A DNA stretch of 64,000 nt, from the NCBI RefSeq assembly GCF_015706575.1, contig NW_024037062.1:6816811-6880810 (forward strand), read 5' to 3'. Shown piece after piece: positions 12,501-22,290 of the stretch (the stretch's first letter is position 1; each line of letters starts with the position of its first letter). The notes beneath the pieces were generated by a model that saw only the letters and a program-made list of their open reading frames with translations, made no database searches and had not been told where the DNA came from. Made by a program: the position numbers and the translations under genes. Source of the DNA: Patiria miniata (lineage: Eukaryota; Echinodermata; Asteroidea; Valvatida; Asterinidae).

Positions 12501-12603
12501 TAACCGAGTCGCAGTTACCGTTGTCGTGTGCGGCTGCAGCAAACAGGCAGCACTGGGCCAGCACGGCGAAAATAGCTATCAGAAGGCACTTCATCTTGAT
12601 CAT
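6395..12603 (-). CDS. Secreted single-domain F5/8C (discoidin) protein, four exons
   Basis: Join, in coding order: 12603-12402, 11439-11305, 7779-7550, 6541-6395 (714 nt, 237 residues plus stop). Introns are phase 1, 1 and 0, and every junction keeps the frame. The protein has a signal peptide (KCLLIAIFAVLAQCCLFAAAA). A short helical Cys-bearing stretch (about residues 25-67, with C..C..CC) follows. A complete F5/8 type C domain then runs to the C-terminus, opening with ECTEVRPFGMEDGRIPDASI, through DPWIQVDMGSN, VITQGRG and EFKVAYSDDGQDW, to FQARFLRILP and SMRFEVLGC. The domain's first and last Cys are the pair that normally forms its disulfide. Such domains bind glycans or membrane lipids outside the cell. 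Size and layout resemble retinoschisin-type proteins, and the N-terminal Cys could support oligomers (inference). A paralogous 3' half is at 61450-62777. The ligand is unknown. Confidence 0.87.
7550..7779 (-). CDS. Discoidin gene, exon 3 (middle of the F5/8C domain)
   Basis: The acceptor CTTACTCTGCAG lies above 7779 and the donor AAG|GTATAC below 7550. The exon is 230 nt, starts with two bases that complete a split codon, and ends in phase 0. It encodes the AWC element, DPDPWIQVDMGSN, ITGVITQGRG and WPQWVTEFKVAYSDDGQDW. Compared with 62560-62777 it is 12 nt longer, because the loop after QGRG reads STGHR here and DG there. The first few codons also differ strongly. Confidence 0.88.
8657..8956. 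mobile_element. MITE, AGTGTGGACTT TIR family, copy A
   Basis: The ends are inverted: CTTGTCTTACATACGCAGTG on the left against a right end reading CACACTAGGTATGTGAAACAAG. The interior has further AAGTCCACAC / GTGTGGACTT cores. The right duplicate lacks this element: at 63600-63660 the sequence goes straight through a TG-rich repeat. A second copy in the opposite orientation lies at 24120-24416. The insertion site is inside the TG repeat, so target-site duplication cannot be judged. Confidence 0.8.
8957..9006. repeat. TG-rich microsatellite
   Basis: An interrupted (TG)n tract with GGGTGG variants follows the MITE. The equivalent tract in the right duplicate is at about 63622-63663 and has a different repeat count. 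Confidence 0.9.
10038..10742. mobile_element. TA-flanked MITE with about 180-bp terminal inverted repeats
   Basis: The arms 10038-10212 and 10567-10742 are near-perfect reverse complements (outer end GCCTTGGTCAATG, inner part including the TGCACATGCATG core and the CGCGGCCACTATTTTTATAT segment). The dinucleotide TA flanks both ends (10036-10037 and 10743-10744), as expected for a Tc1/mariner-like target site. The centre carries no recognisable transposase, so it is non-autonomous. It sits in intron 2 of the discoidin gene. Confidence 0.85.
11305..11439 (-). CDS. Discoidin gene, exon 2 (start of the F5/8C domain)
   Basis: The acceptor CTACCTCCGACAG lies above 11439 and the donor AAAG|GTAAAT below 11305. 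The exon is 135 nt, enters in phase 1 (two bases complete an Asp codon) and leaves in phase 1. It encodes the first third of the domain, including ECTEVRPFGMEDGRIPDASI and HGPTRARLN. No second copy is visible because the right duplicate ends before reaching this position. Confidence 0.88.
11440..12401 (-). other. Discoidin gene intron 1 with a poly-C run and a hairpin repeat
   Basis: This phase-1 intron contains an 18-base C run at 11688-11705 next to a GGCGCGGATTCAG / CATCCGCCC pair, and an inverted repeat at 11984-12259 listed separately. The short motif at about 11812-11850 (GTGATCATGTTTCAC then CCGTGAATGAATG) recurs at 44836-44875. Confidence 0.6.
11984..12259. repeat. Inverted repeat with about 88-bp arms (hairpin MITE-like)
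   Basis: The arm 11984-12072 (from TGTGCCTTTGACGATACAAG) is an imperfect reverse complement of 12171-12259 (ending CTTGTATCATAAAAGGCAAA). About 100 bp of loop lies between them. There are no coding features and no target duplication was identified. Confidence 0.75.
12402..12603 (-). CDS. Discoidin gene, exon 1 (signal peptide and Cys-rich stretch)
   Basis: The start ATG at 12603-12601 is the first one downstream of the likely transcription start implied by the TATA box at 12649-12642. A second in-frame ATG three codons later (12594) would also give a good signal peptide. The donor is AAAG|GTAGGT at 12402, phase 1. The exon encodes a hydrophobic leader followed by SVIEAALRPLYSQLDVFRNQ, an amphipathic helix candidate, and a C-x4-CC cluster. 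Confidence 0.83.
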
Positions 12604-12616
12604 CAGAGACAAACAA

Positions 12617-12660
12617 TGTTCTGGAATCAATTCCAGTCGCATTTATATAGGGTTTTATAC
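12617..12660 (-). promoter_or_regulatory. TATA-box promoter of the discoidin gene
   Basis: On the minus strand TATATAAA occupies 12649-12642, preceded by a second TATAAAA-like element at about 12658. Transcription would start near 12620, leaving a 5' UTR of roughly 15-25 bases before the ATG at 12603. The assignment rests on spacing and sequence only. Confidence 0.6.
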
Positions 12661-13915
12661 AGCGCCTGAATAAATGCCCGAAATCAGAATGGTGGCTCAT
12701 TGATCACGTGTCATTGAATTATTCTCCCAAATGCCGGGCACAGCCGCATCACAAAATAGAAAGTCTATCACACGGTAAATAGAAACTCAATTGCACGGTC
12801 ACACTATTGGTAGTTGTGACCAATGAGATGACGAGGATTTATTCAGTTGTAGAAAACAAATCATGAATGGCTCATATTCATTCGGTGACATAAATTATTC
12901 TCACCATTGCACTCATAAACGTTCATTCTTTGTATAACAACTGAACTAGAACCCATGACGCCATGATGCGCACTAAAGGCGTTCCTCGTAAAAAGTGGAA
13001 TCGTCACGTATATGGGTCAGTCAGATTCCCTCAATGTCCAAGGCTCACTTTATCATGTTTTTCCCCAAACAAGGTCGTCCAAAAGTTGTAGTAAGCTGTA
13101 TTGTGGACACATTTTCGCCGAAACAGCTCTTGTTTTCGTAGTTTGTTTTGTGCTTTCCGCATTGTTACAAAAGGGCTTTGTTTTTGTTCTGATATCTTAT
13201 AAGTTTTTCGGCAAGTCACCTGAAACAGCTCACCTGCAAACAATTCTCATATAGGGACGCATGTTCATTGTTTTCGTTTTGCGAAAAGAATACTTATTTT
13301 TTTTTAGTGATTTGTAGACTGAACTTTAAATCGGTATTTGTGTTCAAAATTTCTTTGAAAAGCACATGAGTGATTTGAATGATTATTGTACTAAAAGAAA
13401 GCTCATTTATTTGGTTTTCATATCCGAGATTTTAAAGTGATACAGGCAAAACTTTATCACAAATCGGTCCTGTTTGATAGGGTTGAAAATGACGTTATAG
13501 CTGTAAGACTGTGTGCACCATGCATCCTTTTCTACTGAAATCGTACATGAAGGCATAAATGCACATATGTTTATGTCTAGATGGTGTGTGGCCCCTCCCA
13601 CCTCCTGCATTTCGAACTGCCAAGCTCCAGGTCCCCCGTATGTTGACAGAACCAGTCGTCGCTGATAAGAATAAACAACTACATGCATCTGAATGACAAT
13701 CTTCGTTATGCAGTAATTAGGTGTTGTTCTAGAGTCCTTATATAGTTTTGAAAGTGATGCCGAATTGTTACAGGTATCTTTGTAAAGGGATTTGTTTTAA
13801 ACTCCTTTTTTTGTGTGTTGAAAATGGATAAAAAGAGGCCCACTGTCACAGAAGCGGATTCAGCGTGGTTCTAACTTATAATAATAATAACTATTATTAT
13901 TTTGACATGACGAAT
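12661..13915. other. No gene recognised
   Basis: This AT-rich sequence lies upstream of the discoidin promoter. A short AT palindrome built of ATT/AAT triplets lies at about 13876-13902. Open frames here are short and show no domain signature. Confidence 0.5.
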
Positions 13916-15310
13916 GCAATCAGCTGCGTAGATGTAAATTCCAACAGCTGCGAATAGCTTGTCTCCTGTCTTTGTTTTTTTAAGGCGTTTTTCTAGAAAT
14001 TAGGTCGGCGATATTCGCAGGAAAACTGTCGATTAAATTCCAGCGGCATATCTTTGGAACAAATTAAGCTACAGAAACAAATTTTGTATCATTGGCAAGC
14101 CCATGATTTGCTCTTTGACATGATGTTTATAACTTGAAAAGTTAAAGGTGGGACTTATTCCTCATTATGCTATGGCAGGTCACTGCCCGTTTTTGAAATG
14201 CCAAAAGGGAGTGAGCCGACATTGATTTTGGCTTTGAAGCACAGCTGTTTGTCAGTGTACGCAGCTGCTTAATTAATTACGGAGCACCATATGAAACAAC
14301 CACAATGGGCCTACATAGAAATTCTTTTCTGTGTTAATTATTCCCCAGAAAATAGGAAATAAAAAGAGAAACGCAGTCCATAACAAAGATGAAACTCAAC
14401 CTCCCGACTATGCTTTCAACCTAATTAAATATAGATTGAATTTTTTTTGATTTATTACCTGTTTGGGCGAAACAGCTGTTACTATTTTCCGCGTACTTGC
14501 ACAATAGCTTTTGTTTTTGTTATGATTGGGTTTTCTGCAAAAATTGCGATGAATATACAGCTGCACGGATGCAAATTCCAACAGGTGCGAGTAACTAGAT
14601 TGTTGCATTTTTTTCGTTGTGCGCGTATTTGATATGCCACAATAGTGAGCAACACACTATGTTTTTTATTTGAATCTGTTACCAGTTCATCAATGCACAC
14701 AGCTGCTTCATGGTGAGTGCATACAGAAGCACGGATGCGAATTCCAACAGTTTTTTTGTCATTTGTCATTTTGTCATTATGATATATGTAGCCTATATTA
14801 TGCCACTCATTGCAATCAACATTAATGAGCCGGTATTAAATTTGGATTTGAAGCACAGCTGCAGCCTGCTGTGTCCTGTTTGTCACTGAACACATCAGCT
14901 TCAAATACAAAGAAACAGCTAGTTGAATCATCACCAATGGGCCCGGATAGAAATTCCTTTGTGTACAATCTGGAGGAATATTAAAACGGAGACAAAAAAG
15001 TCGAAAATGTATTCTTTTGTATTTGATATGCCACATCATAATGAGCAGACAATGAGATTGGATTTGAAGCACAGCTGCAGCCTGCTGTGTCATGTTTGTC
15101 ATTGTACACATCAAATACAAAGAAACAATTGAATCCACACCGATGGGCCCGGATAGAAATTCCTTTGTGTACAATCTGGGGAATATCAAAACGGAGACAC
15201 GAAGTCAAAAGTAAGTTGAAACTCAATCCCGACCATGTTTTCAGCATGATTAAATATCGACTTGTTCAAAGTTTTACTCATAATTTATATCAGCTGCTTC
15301 GGCGACACAG
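13916..15310. repeat. Degenerate CAGCTG-rich tandem repeat block
   Basis: Related segments recur. AAGCACAGCTGCAGCCTGCT starts at about 14851 and again at about 15066, about 215 bp apart. Both are followed by ATGGGCCCGGATAGAAATTC and AACGGAGACA, and a more degenerate version starts near 14235. A second recurring block, CAGCTGC then GATGCAAATTCCAACAG, appears near 13921, 14560 and 14725. CAGCTG occurs at least eight times in 1.4 kb. No coding sense was found. Confidence 0.8.
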
Positions 15311-15960
15311 TTTGGCCCACCAGCTCTTGTTTTCGGAAATATATCTGTTTTTTTAATTGTTTTTTTACTCTTAAATGCGAAAGACGGACTCGTCAAGCAT
15401 ATGGAATTAATACATTCATCACAGAAAAGGGGATAACTAAAACATATGGCAGTATGGAGGGCTGTATAAAAACAATTTCGAAACTTTGAAATTCAACCGA
15501 ATTATCTTTTGTTCCCTCAAAATATGTGTTTTGTATTTTGAATATACCTTTCATTGTATGTACAACATGTAAAACTAATCACATAAACTTATTGCATTAA
15601 GAAAATATCCTCAGCTACCTACTGTATTTGAAACGTCCGGTAATCGAAAGCAAATTTTCTGGACATTATTTACACAAAAATGTTGTTGTGTCATTTTCAG
15701 TAAGCATCCATTACACGAAAATTTCAAGACAGAAAAAAAAGGATTTTATTTTTTCTCTTAAAGCACGATACATAGTTTTAAAAAATTACGATATTTGTGT
15801 TACGGTGCATGCAAATAAACTTTTAACTTTGAGGTATTCAACTCATCCCTAATAAAGCATGATCATGCATGGATCAAATACGTTTGGACTTGTATTTGAC
15901 AACTGCAAAGGACCGAATACGACACATGTACACATCCCCCCCCCAATCGAAACTCCACCC
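15311..15960. other. No gene recognised
   Basis: AT-rich sequence with a short C run at 15938-15945. Nothing beyond short random open frames is visible. Confidence 0.5.
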
Positions 15961-15968
15961 AGCCCTAC

Positions 15969-16652
15969 CATGGACTCGAGTCACATTTTTCGTGACTCGG
16001 ACTCGATTCGAGTCACATTGGAAAATTACTCGAACTCGGACTCGGACTCGACCATGATGAATCGGACTCAAGCTTGGTGATCCGTGACTCGAGTCACGTA
16101 TATTCATTAAAAAACATAACGTTACGTATTTGTGCGACGAACGTAGCATTCATTTTTTACTCCATAGACAAAACACGGCGCCGCGGAAAATCGTATCTAG
16201 GGGCCGCACGCACACCCCCTAGCCCCTGCACGACGAGCACCGTGCATGCCAAAAAGTGTCCAGTATCATGGAGGAGGGTATTTTTAGGGATGGGATTTAA
16301 AAGGAAAACACATTTTGGGTCTAAACAACATGTACACACACAAGGTAAACTTTATACACTGAGATTTACTTAAAAGAAAGAATGGATGATTGAAAAATAA
16401 TTATAAAAAAATGATTAGTTTGGTGAACAACTAAGAACAAGTGACTCGTGACTCGGACTCGGACTCGAGGCTTGTGACTCGAGACTCGGACTCGGACTCG
16501 AGGCTTGTGACTCGAGACTCGGACTCGGACTCGAGGCTCGTGACTCGAGACTCGGACTCGAGGCTTGTGACCCGAGACTCAGACTCGGACTCGAGGCTTG
16601 TGACACGAGACTCGGACTCGGACTCGACGTTGGTGACTCGACTTCAACACTG
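15969..16652. mobile_element. hAT-like non-autonomous element with ACTCGG hexamer arrays
   Basis: The outer 8-mers AGCCCTAC (15961-15968) and ACCCCTAC (16653-16660) differ at one base, fitting an 8-bp target-site duplication. The ends are inverted but degenerate: left CATGGACTCGAGTCAC, right reading inward CAGTGTTGAAGTCGAGTCAC. Subterminal arrays flank a 350-bp unique core. The left array (15972-16100) mixes ACTCGG and CGAGTC units. The right array (16441-16640) has about six cycles of two or three ACTCGG hexamers closed by ACTCGAGG and CTTGTG. No transposase is encoded. The superfamily call rests on the 8-bp target site and the CAGTG-type end only. Confidence 0.72.
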
Positions 16653-16859
16653 ACCCCTACTCACACTTGTGTGGGGTGGGTTTCTCATTGTTACAGGCAG
16701 GTGCGTTCGAGCGTACAAGAGAGGTATATCAGATGGCCATTCAAGGACGTATGCGACCAACAAACACCCACAAAGCTAAGACCCAGAGAGCCGGCACTCA
16801 CCGAGGATAGGCTGACTGGTAGTGTGAACTTGTACCATGTTATGAAGATTTTGTAAATT

Positions 16860-17600
16860 TTATTACGTCATCATGACGTCATCAGGTATCAAATTACAAG
16901 CGACTTAAGGGCAAATTTTGACAAAATAGTTTGCGTTTTATCGTGTTCGTTTTTCTCGAGGTTGTAGACTATGCCGTGAGAAACATTTTGTGTTCCCAGA
17001 CACAAAACCGCTTGACCTTTACTTCCGGTGTTACCGGAAGTGCAATAAAAACTGAATAAAACTCAAAAGCGGAAGCATTTTACTACAGACACATATATTA
17101 TGAAAGTGTTTAGTGAGGAATGCCAGACACAAACACAGTGTGATGACGTCATCATCCGAAAGGGCGCCCCTAGTGGCACATAAAATAGTGTTTCTTTTAT
17201 TTATTTTTAAAAACATAGGTTCAAATTTTACCAAATCGCACTTTGATATTCTTTGATTAACCACAGATAACTTGGCAAGGTTGCAAATTCATGACGTCAT
17301 CAGACCAGAAGTTACTTCTACGGAGAATTTGAAAATGACCATATTTCAAATGCAATTCTATCAATTGATCCATGTCGATCTTAGCTCAAATAAGATATCC
17401 ATTACAATGTTCACCTTTGCTTCCAATACTGTGACGTAATCAAACCGGAAGGAAGATTACGTGTTATGAATACATAAACTTCCAAATTTCCATACGTTAT
17501 TTAACGTCACAATGAACATTTATCCAATCCGATCTCAATCAGTATTCATTTCCCGTTATTGAATAATGACGTCATCAAGCAAGACATAACTTGATTGTGT
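16860..17600. repeat. About 140-bp periodic repeat carrying TGACGTCATCA
   Basis: TGACGTCATCA (or TGACGTAATCA) starts at 16874, 17144, 17292, 17432 and 17568. The spacings are 270, 148, 140 and 136, i.e. a unit near 140 with one marker missing around 17010. Bases after the marker are loosely alike (AGACCAGAAGTTAC, AAACCGGAAGGAAG, AGCAAGACATAAC). The core is the classic CRE palindrome. The start of the first unit also matches 49387-49425. There is no open frame of note. Confidence 0.75.
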
Positions 17601-18933
17601 ACATAGAATGTTTACTGAAATTTATCACGTCAAAGATGTATTTTTTCCAACAAAATAATTGATTGTACCGAAAAGGGATTTAATTTCGAAATCCTTTGTT
17701 CTTAATTAAAATATACAGTGTTTCATAAAATAGTTGTCTACCCGACCACTCTGCGTTTGTAACAACAAACGCGAACCTATAGTTTTATTTTTATTTTTTT
17801 TTTTTTCAGTCATTTGCCCATTGCATTTGTACACGTTTGTTGTCCCCGGCACTTTGGGCAATAAAATCAATCCGATTGCCTTTAAACTCGGCACTGTAGT
17901 GCGAGTCTGCCAAAGCCCCGCCCCGCAAAAAATAAACTTCCTTTAATTGTAGCTCTTACAATGCACGAGTCCCTCAATGACCCTCATATATTGAGGGTCA
18001 TGATCCTCCTGCGAAATACGAGGTCAAATGCTCCTGCTTTACTACTAATAATCTAAATAAACAACAAGACACTAATGACAGCTGAACAGTATGTCCTTGA
18101 GATGTTGATGTTCTTGGGGATGTGAAGGAAGTGATTGAAAGTTAGGAATCACTTGTACCTGCTTAATTGTGTCATGCGAGTGCTCTTCGTGTTTGCTTCA
18201 TGCCATAAATTACAACATGGCAACAGAATTTGTTATTGTCACAATCAATTAACAAAATTGGAAACAACCTAATTTAAAGAAGACGAAAACCTTATTTGAT
18301 GAACTCCCTATAGTTTTGCCACTTTTTTAACAATATATTTTTTTTTAAATATTGTTTAACTACTATAAAGTGTAAATCTGATGAAGAAACTCTAATTTAG
18401 GAGTACGACAATTAGTACTAGTTTTTGCAAAACTTCAACATGTTGAAACTTGACAAAAGTAAAAAGTTAAAGGTTGATGTTTCATCTGTTGTAGGAACTC
18501 GAACCCTAAACTCCAGAGCCACCCCTTGGTTTCAGCAATGACCACTAACGGATATTTAAATGCAACTTTAATTTTACATTTGACCTCCTTGTAAACCTGA
18601 TTCGAAAAAATTTGGAGCAAGAAAATATTGATTTATTTTTTAAAATTTCAGTCATGGAATATAGATTTGTACATGTAGACCAAAAAATTGAGAGATGGTA
18701 GCCAGATATGGATTGGTCTGCCCCCCCCCCCCCATCCCTCTTTTTGATTCTCCTTCAAACCCTGCATGTGTGTGTGTCCCCTACATGTTTGTGTCTTGTT
18801 CCTCTGTCATTTACCTCTGAAGAAGGCCTGGCTAAGGCTGAAATGTAATGCCACTTTATTTTTGTTTAATGTCAATAACGTTACATATACTATAGAAGAT
18901 TGATGAACCATATTTGACTGATCTATCTTCTGT
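17601..18933. other. No gene recognised
   Basis: AT-rich, with a short segment at about 17835-17915 that resembles 25780-25850 (CACTTTGGGCA then AATCAATCCGATTG) and a C run at about 18721-18733. No exon-like frames. Confidence 0.45.
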
Positions 18934-19462
18934 TAAAGGGAATATACATTATTTGCAAGCATCGAAAAAAAAACTACCTTTTTTTACGAAATACCTTACT
19001 AGGATGTTGGTAAATGACAGTGTAAAGCATCCTGTAAAATTATGGCACCATGTGTGAAGTCATTTTTAAGAAAAGTGGTAGTTTGTATAAATTTCAAACG
19101 GTGGTCGGCCAACCAGCGTTGGAAAAACCTACTTATTTTTCGACTACTGCTCCAAATTTACCAATTTTTTTTAGTCCAAATTTTGTTTGCTATTGGTTAC
19201 ATGTTCATGATCGGGTGCAGGCCAGTTAGACTGATTCCATTATCTTACAATTTTCCGGCACCTATTAATGATACATTTTATCTTTAGTGGAGTCAGGGAA
19301 CCAGACTACTTGACATTTTTGCTTTTCTTCGTTTTTCCAGTATTTTCGAACACAAAACTTCAAACATGTCAGTGTAACAATATTTGATCTGTTATACTAA
19401 CCCCTCAAAAAAAGTTTATTTTTGAAAATTACAGCAAAAGCCAATGATGTACATTCCCTTTA
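18934..19462. mobile_element. MITE, TAAAGGGAAT TIR family, copy A
   Basis: The left end TAAAGGGAATATACATTATT is mirrored by the right end GATGTACATTCCCTTTA. The interior includes CGGTGGTCGGCC and a segment around TGGCACCATGTGTGAAGTC. A second copy in inverted orientation lies at 46447-46975 and aligns throughout. Non-coding. Confidence 0.82.
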
Positions 19463-20517
19463 TCTCCCCTTTATCTTTTTTATCTACCCGCCGTCATCAT
19501 CGCCATTAGCCTATTTGAGAGTATGGCCGACACAATAGAAGGGCGCTGTCACAAACTGAATGTGGTGGGCGAGATGTACTTTTAGGATTCATGGCTCAGT
19601 GCGCACGCCTTTCTGTGTTTTGTACCGTGCCATCGTATCGCCCGCATCGGCTACTTTGCTGAGCAATTTACTTGAATATTTTAGTGATTAACAAGTACGA
19701 CATATTGCAAATAAATTAATAGTTTATTGTGATGGCCGTAAACAGCATATAGCGATTAATGGAACACAATTCTTCTCGACTCATGCAAATGCAATTGACA
19801 TTTAGGAAGGAGACGAGGCAGGCAATTCGACTCTATTTTTGTGTGACCATGGCAGTAGCTCATATTGTGTTTATCACAGATGAAAAGATAAATACATGCC
19901 GAGTCAAAAAGAAAGTGACCGTATGATTAAAAAAAAATGGCACGCTCCATTTTGTAAAAGATATAATTGGGATAAAGAACATGTTATTGAGTAGTAACTG
20001 TGAACATTTCAGGTAATTTGCATACTCTATTCCCAAGTCGTGTCTATTTTAATAAAGACATAACAAAATTCTGCTGTCTACCACTAATACCAATTTAACG
20101 GTCTACGAATTGATGAATATCCATTAATAAATATAATGAAAAAAAAAACGTTTTCCCGCCTCCAGGAATAAAGGAAAAATTGAAAAGGAAAATAGAAAAA
20201 AAATCACCAATATTTCTAGGGAAAAAGAGTTGAATTGTTCCCTATATTCAAAATACAAAATCTTGATTCATAAGATTTAAATCTCAGTTGTATTTGGAAT
20301 CAATGAGGATGGCTATAAAGTGCTTGTTTCAACAGATCATCCCACAAATAAAAACGAGAAATAAGACGAGGAGCAATGGTTATTGGACTATGCCTCACTC
20401 ACTAGAAAGTGAAGAGAGACATGTCCATTAGCATCACACTGCAGTCACATTTGCCCTAAACTGATTCTTTACTTAACCCTAAAAGGGCCATTCCAACCCC
20501 CTCACTTTTTGGCTGCT
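19463..20517. other. No gene recognised
   Basis: AT-rich. No domain-bearing open frame, RNA gene or TIR pair was identified. Confidence 0.45.
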
Positions 20518-20672
20518 CTCGACTCGAGACCAGCCAAAATATCGAGACCAAAGGGGACCAAGACCGAGACCAAGACCGAGACCACAGCTCCTGAGACCGA
20601 GACCGAGACCGGCAAAAAGTGGTTTCGAGACCGAGACCGAGACCAAGACCGGTCTCGAGACCTACAACACTG
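20518..20672. mobile_element. Hexamer-array fragment (GAGACC / TCTCGG type) ending CAACACTG
   Basis: Tandem CGAGAC/CCGAGA hexamers run from about 20521 to 20660 and terminate in CTACAACACTG at 20672. The same CAACACTG terminus closes the ACTCGG element at 16652 and the CCTTGG element at 44741. Read on the minus strand the unit is two TCTCGG hexamers then TCTCAGG, the same layout as the other two. No left terminus or target-site duplication was found, so it may be 5'-truncated or solo. Confidence 0.6.
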
Positions 20673-20994
20673 GTTCCGGGACTTGACCAAGGGCCCCAAA
20701 ATGTGTTGGATTCTCTTTGGTACAATCCGATGCATTTCCTGACCACTTTCCTCCTACTCTTTATAGGGGATGAGGGATTGTAAGCAAAAGTAGATTTTTG
20801 GGGGTAAGTATATTTTTTTTATATTTTTTTTTAATTTCTAAGCTTTACTCGTCACCGAGCAGGGTGAATCCCCCCCCCCCCCCCCCCCACCCAAGCGTCC
20901 GGGCCCGATTTTGACACGATTTATACTTGGTGTGTGCAAAACAAGATGACATTCAAATAGCACTAAATGCAAAACAACGCATATCACTAGATTC
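20673..20994. other. Intergenic stretch with a 19-base C run
   Basis: C run at 20870-20888 directly after GGGTGAAT. No coding signal. Confidence 0.6.
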
Positions 20995-21260
20995 CCGTTT
21001 CAAAAATCAACAGTGTTTTGGAAGTTGTTAATTCTGACAAGTATTTCGGTTTTGTTGTTTCATCTGATTTCTCATGATCCAAGCATGTTGTTAAAGCTTC
21101 TAGAGTTTTAAGCCTCATCAGTAGAATTTCTGGTTGGTCACAATCTGAGTCACATCGTGTGGAAGTTTTGTGATGAATGCACGAAGGGTGATGTCTACCT
21201 ATTCTGTACTAGTACAGTGTGGCAGCCTTATCAAAAATTCACTTTCGTTCACTTGGTTAA
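20995..21260 (+). pseudogene. Weak LINE reverse-transcriptase C-terminal relic
   Basis: Conceptual translation with frameshifts gives a run such as NSDKYFGFVVSSDFS, then KHVVKASRVLSLISRISG, and finally STVWQPYQK. This is the order seen just after the catalytic core in CR1-like reverse transcriptases. Stops and indels interrupt it. Rated low because it rests on short stretches only. Confidence 0.45.
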
Positions 21261-21554
21261 GGCCGGTTTTGGGGCAGCACTGTGGAATGTGGATATATAC
21301 TTATTCAAACGGTATCAGTGGGTTTTTACTGCATCAAAATACGGTGTTTTACAGGTTATTAGTGATGTGATGTCGTATACCAATGATTTTTGTTGTTTCT
21401 ATTTAACTGCTTTGTTTTGTCTCTTTTATTGTGTTTTTTGTATCAGACGGTGCAACCGGCATATATACTGTGACGCTGCTGTGCCTTCTCATATCACACA
21501 CATTTGGACAGGATCTTCCTTGAGCGGAGTCCTACCTTAGGTTGGCAGTATGTA

Positions 21555-22290
21555 GGGCCATAGGTCACCTATGGTCATTTTCTTCAAAATTACACGATGT
21601 TTCTCCCACAGTCTTGATCCATTTAATGTCAAACTTGGGCGATTACACCTCTGGACCAAGCCTCATACACAGAATTTGACCAATGGTCACCTAATGGTCG
21701 AGTAGGGGTCATTTTCTTCAAAATTACAAAAAGTTTCTTCTTATCCCAAAATCGTGACCCAAACAATGTCAAAGTTGGTCCGTTACATCTCTGAACCAAG
21801 CCTAATTAGGGTGTATACATAATTGGGCCAGTGGTCACCTAAGGCCAAAAAAGAAGTCTACGGTTTCTGGTATGCGCGCGCGTCGCCGTAGCCATGCGCG
21901 TCGGCAAAATGAAAAAGGCTTTTTTTTTCAATGAAAGATGATTTCTCAAAACCGCCAAACTCACTGGTTTGACTGGAATCCTGCTGCTGCACAATTTTTA
22001 CGTGTTGTTAGATTGGGTTATGGTCGAGAATAAGCTTTATGTGGCCTCTCTGGACTCCCATATATTTGCACTAAGTTTAGTAGGGCACAATTTTTAGTCA
22101 TCAGCCGACATTTGAAGCCAAAAAAAACCAGGTAAAAAAAAAAAGCCGCGTCGCCGCACCACTTTTTGGGCAATATCCATACCAAAAACCGGAGACTTTT
22201 TTTTTTGCCTAATAGTCAGTAGGGGTCATTTTACTGAAACATGTAAGATGCTTCTTTTACCAACATTCCTGAGCTGATGTGAACTGTTTT
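21555..22290. repeat. About 140-bp tandem units, the third split by a MITE
   Basis: A unit starting GGTCACCTA...GGTCATTTTCTTCAAAATTAC and ending ACCAAGCCT...TTG begins near 21562 and near 21695. A third begins near 21835 and breaks at the MITE at 21853-22199. It resumes with AGTAGGGGTCATTTTACTGA. Identity between units is moderate. Confidence 0.7.
21853..22199. mobile_element. MITE, AGTCTCCGGTTT TIR family, copy A
   Basis: The left end AGTCTACGGTTTCTGGTATG mirrors the right end ATACCAAAAACCGGAGACT. The interior includes GCGCGCGTCGCCGTAGCCATG and GCCGCGTCGCCGCACCACTT. A second copy in inverted orientation is at 52730-53074. Non-coding. Confidence 0.83.

Noticed and set aside
16441..16640. Regular repeat array that could suggest a CRISPR
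   Set aside because: The units vary in length, the 'spacers' are the same hexamer, and the setting is eukaryotic with transposon ends and a target-site duplication.
16415..16653. Ser-rich and Asp/Ser-rich open frames with regular repeats
   Set aside because: They are translations of the ACTCGG hexamer array on both strands inside a transposon. There is no non-repeat coding content.
20456..20746. Open frames over the GAGACC array
   Set aside because: Repeat translation (Arg/Ser or Glu/Thr runs) in several frames; not a gene.
21157..21540. 127-codon open frame rich in Cys and Phe
   Set aside because: No domain. The adjacent frames give a weak LINE relic that explains the start of it better.
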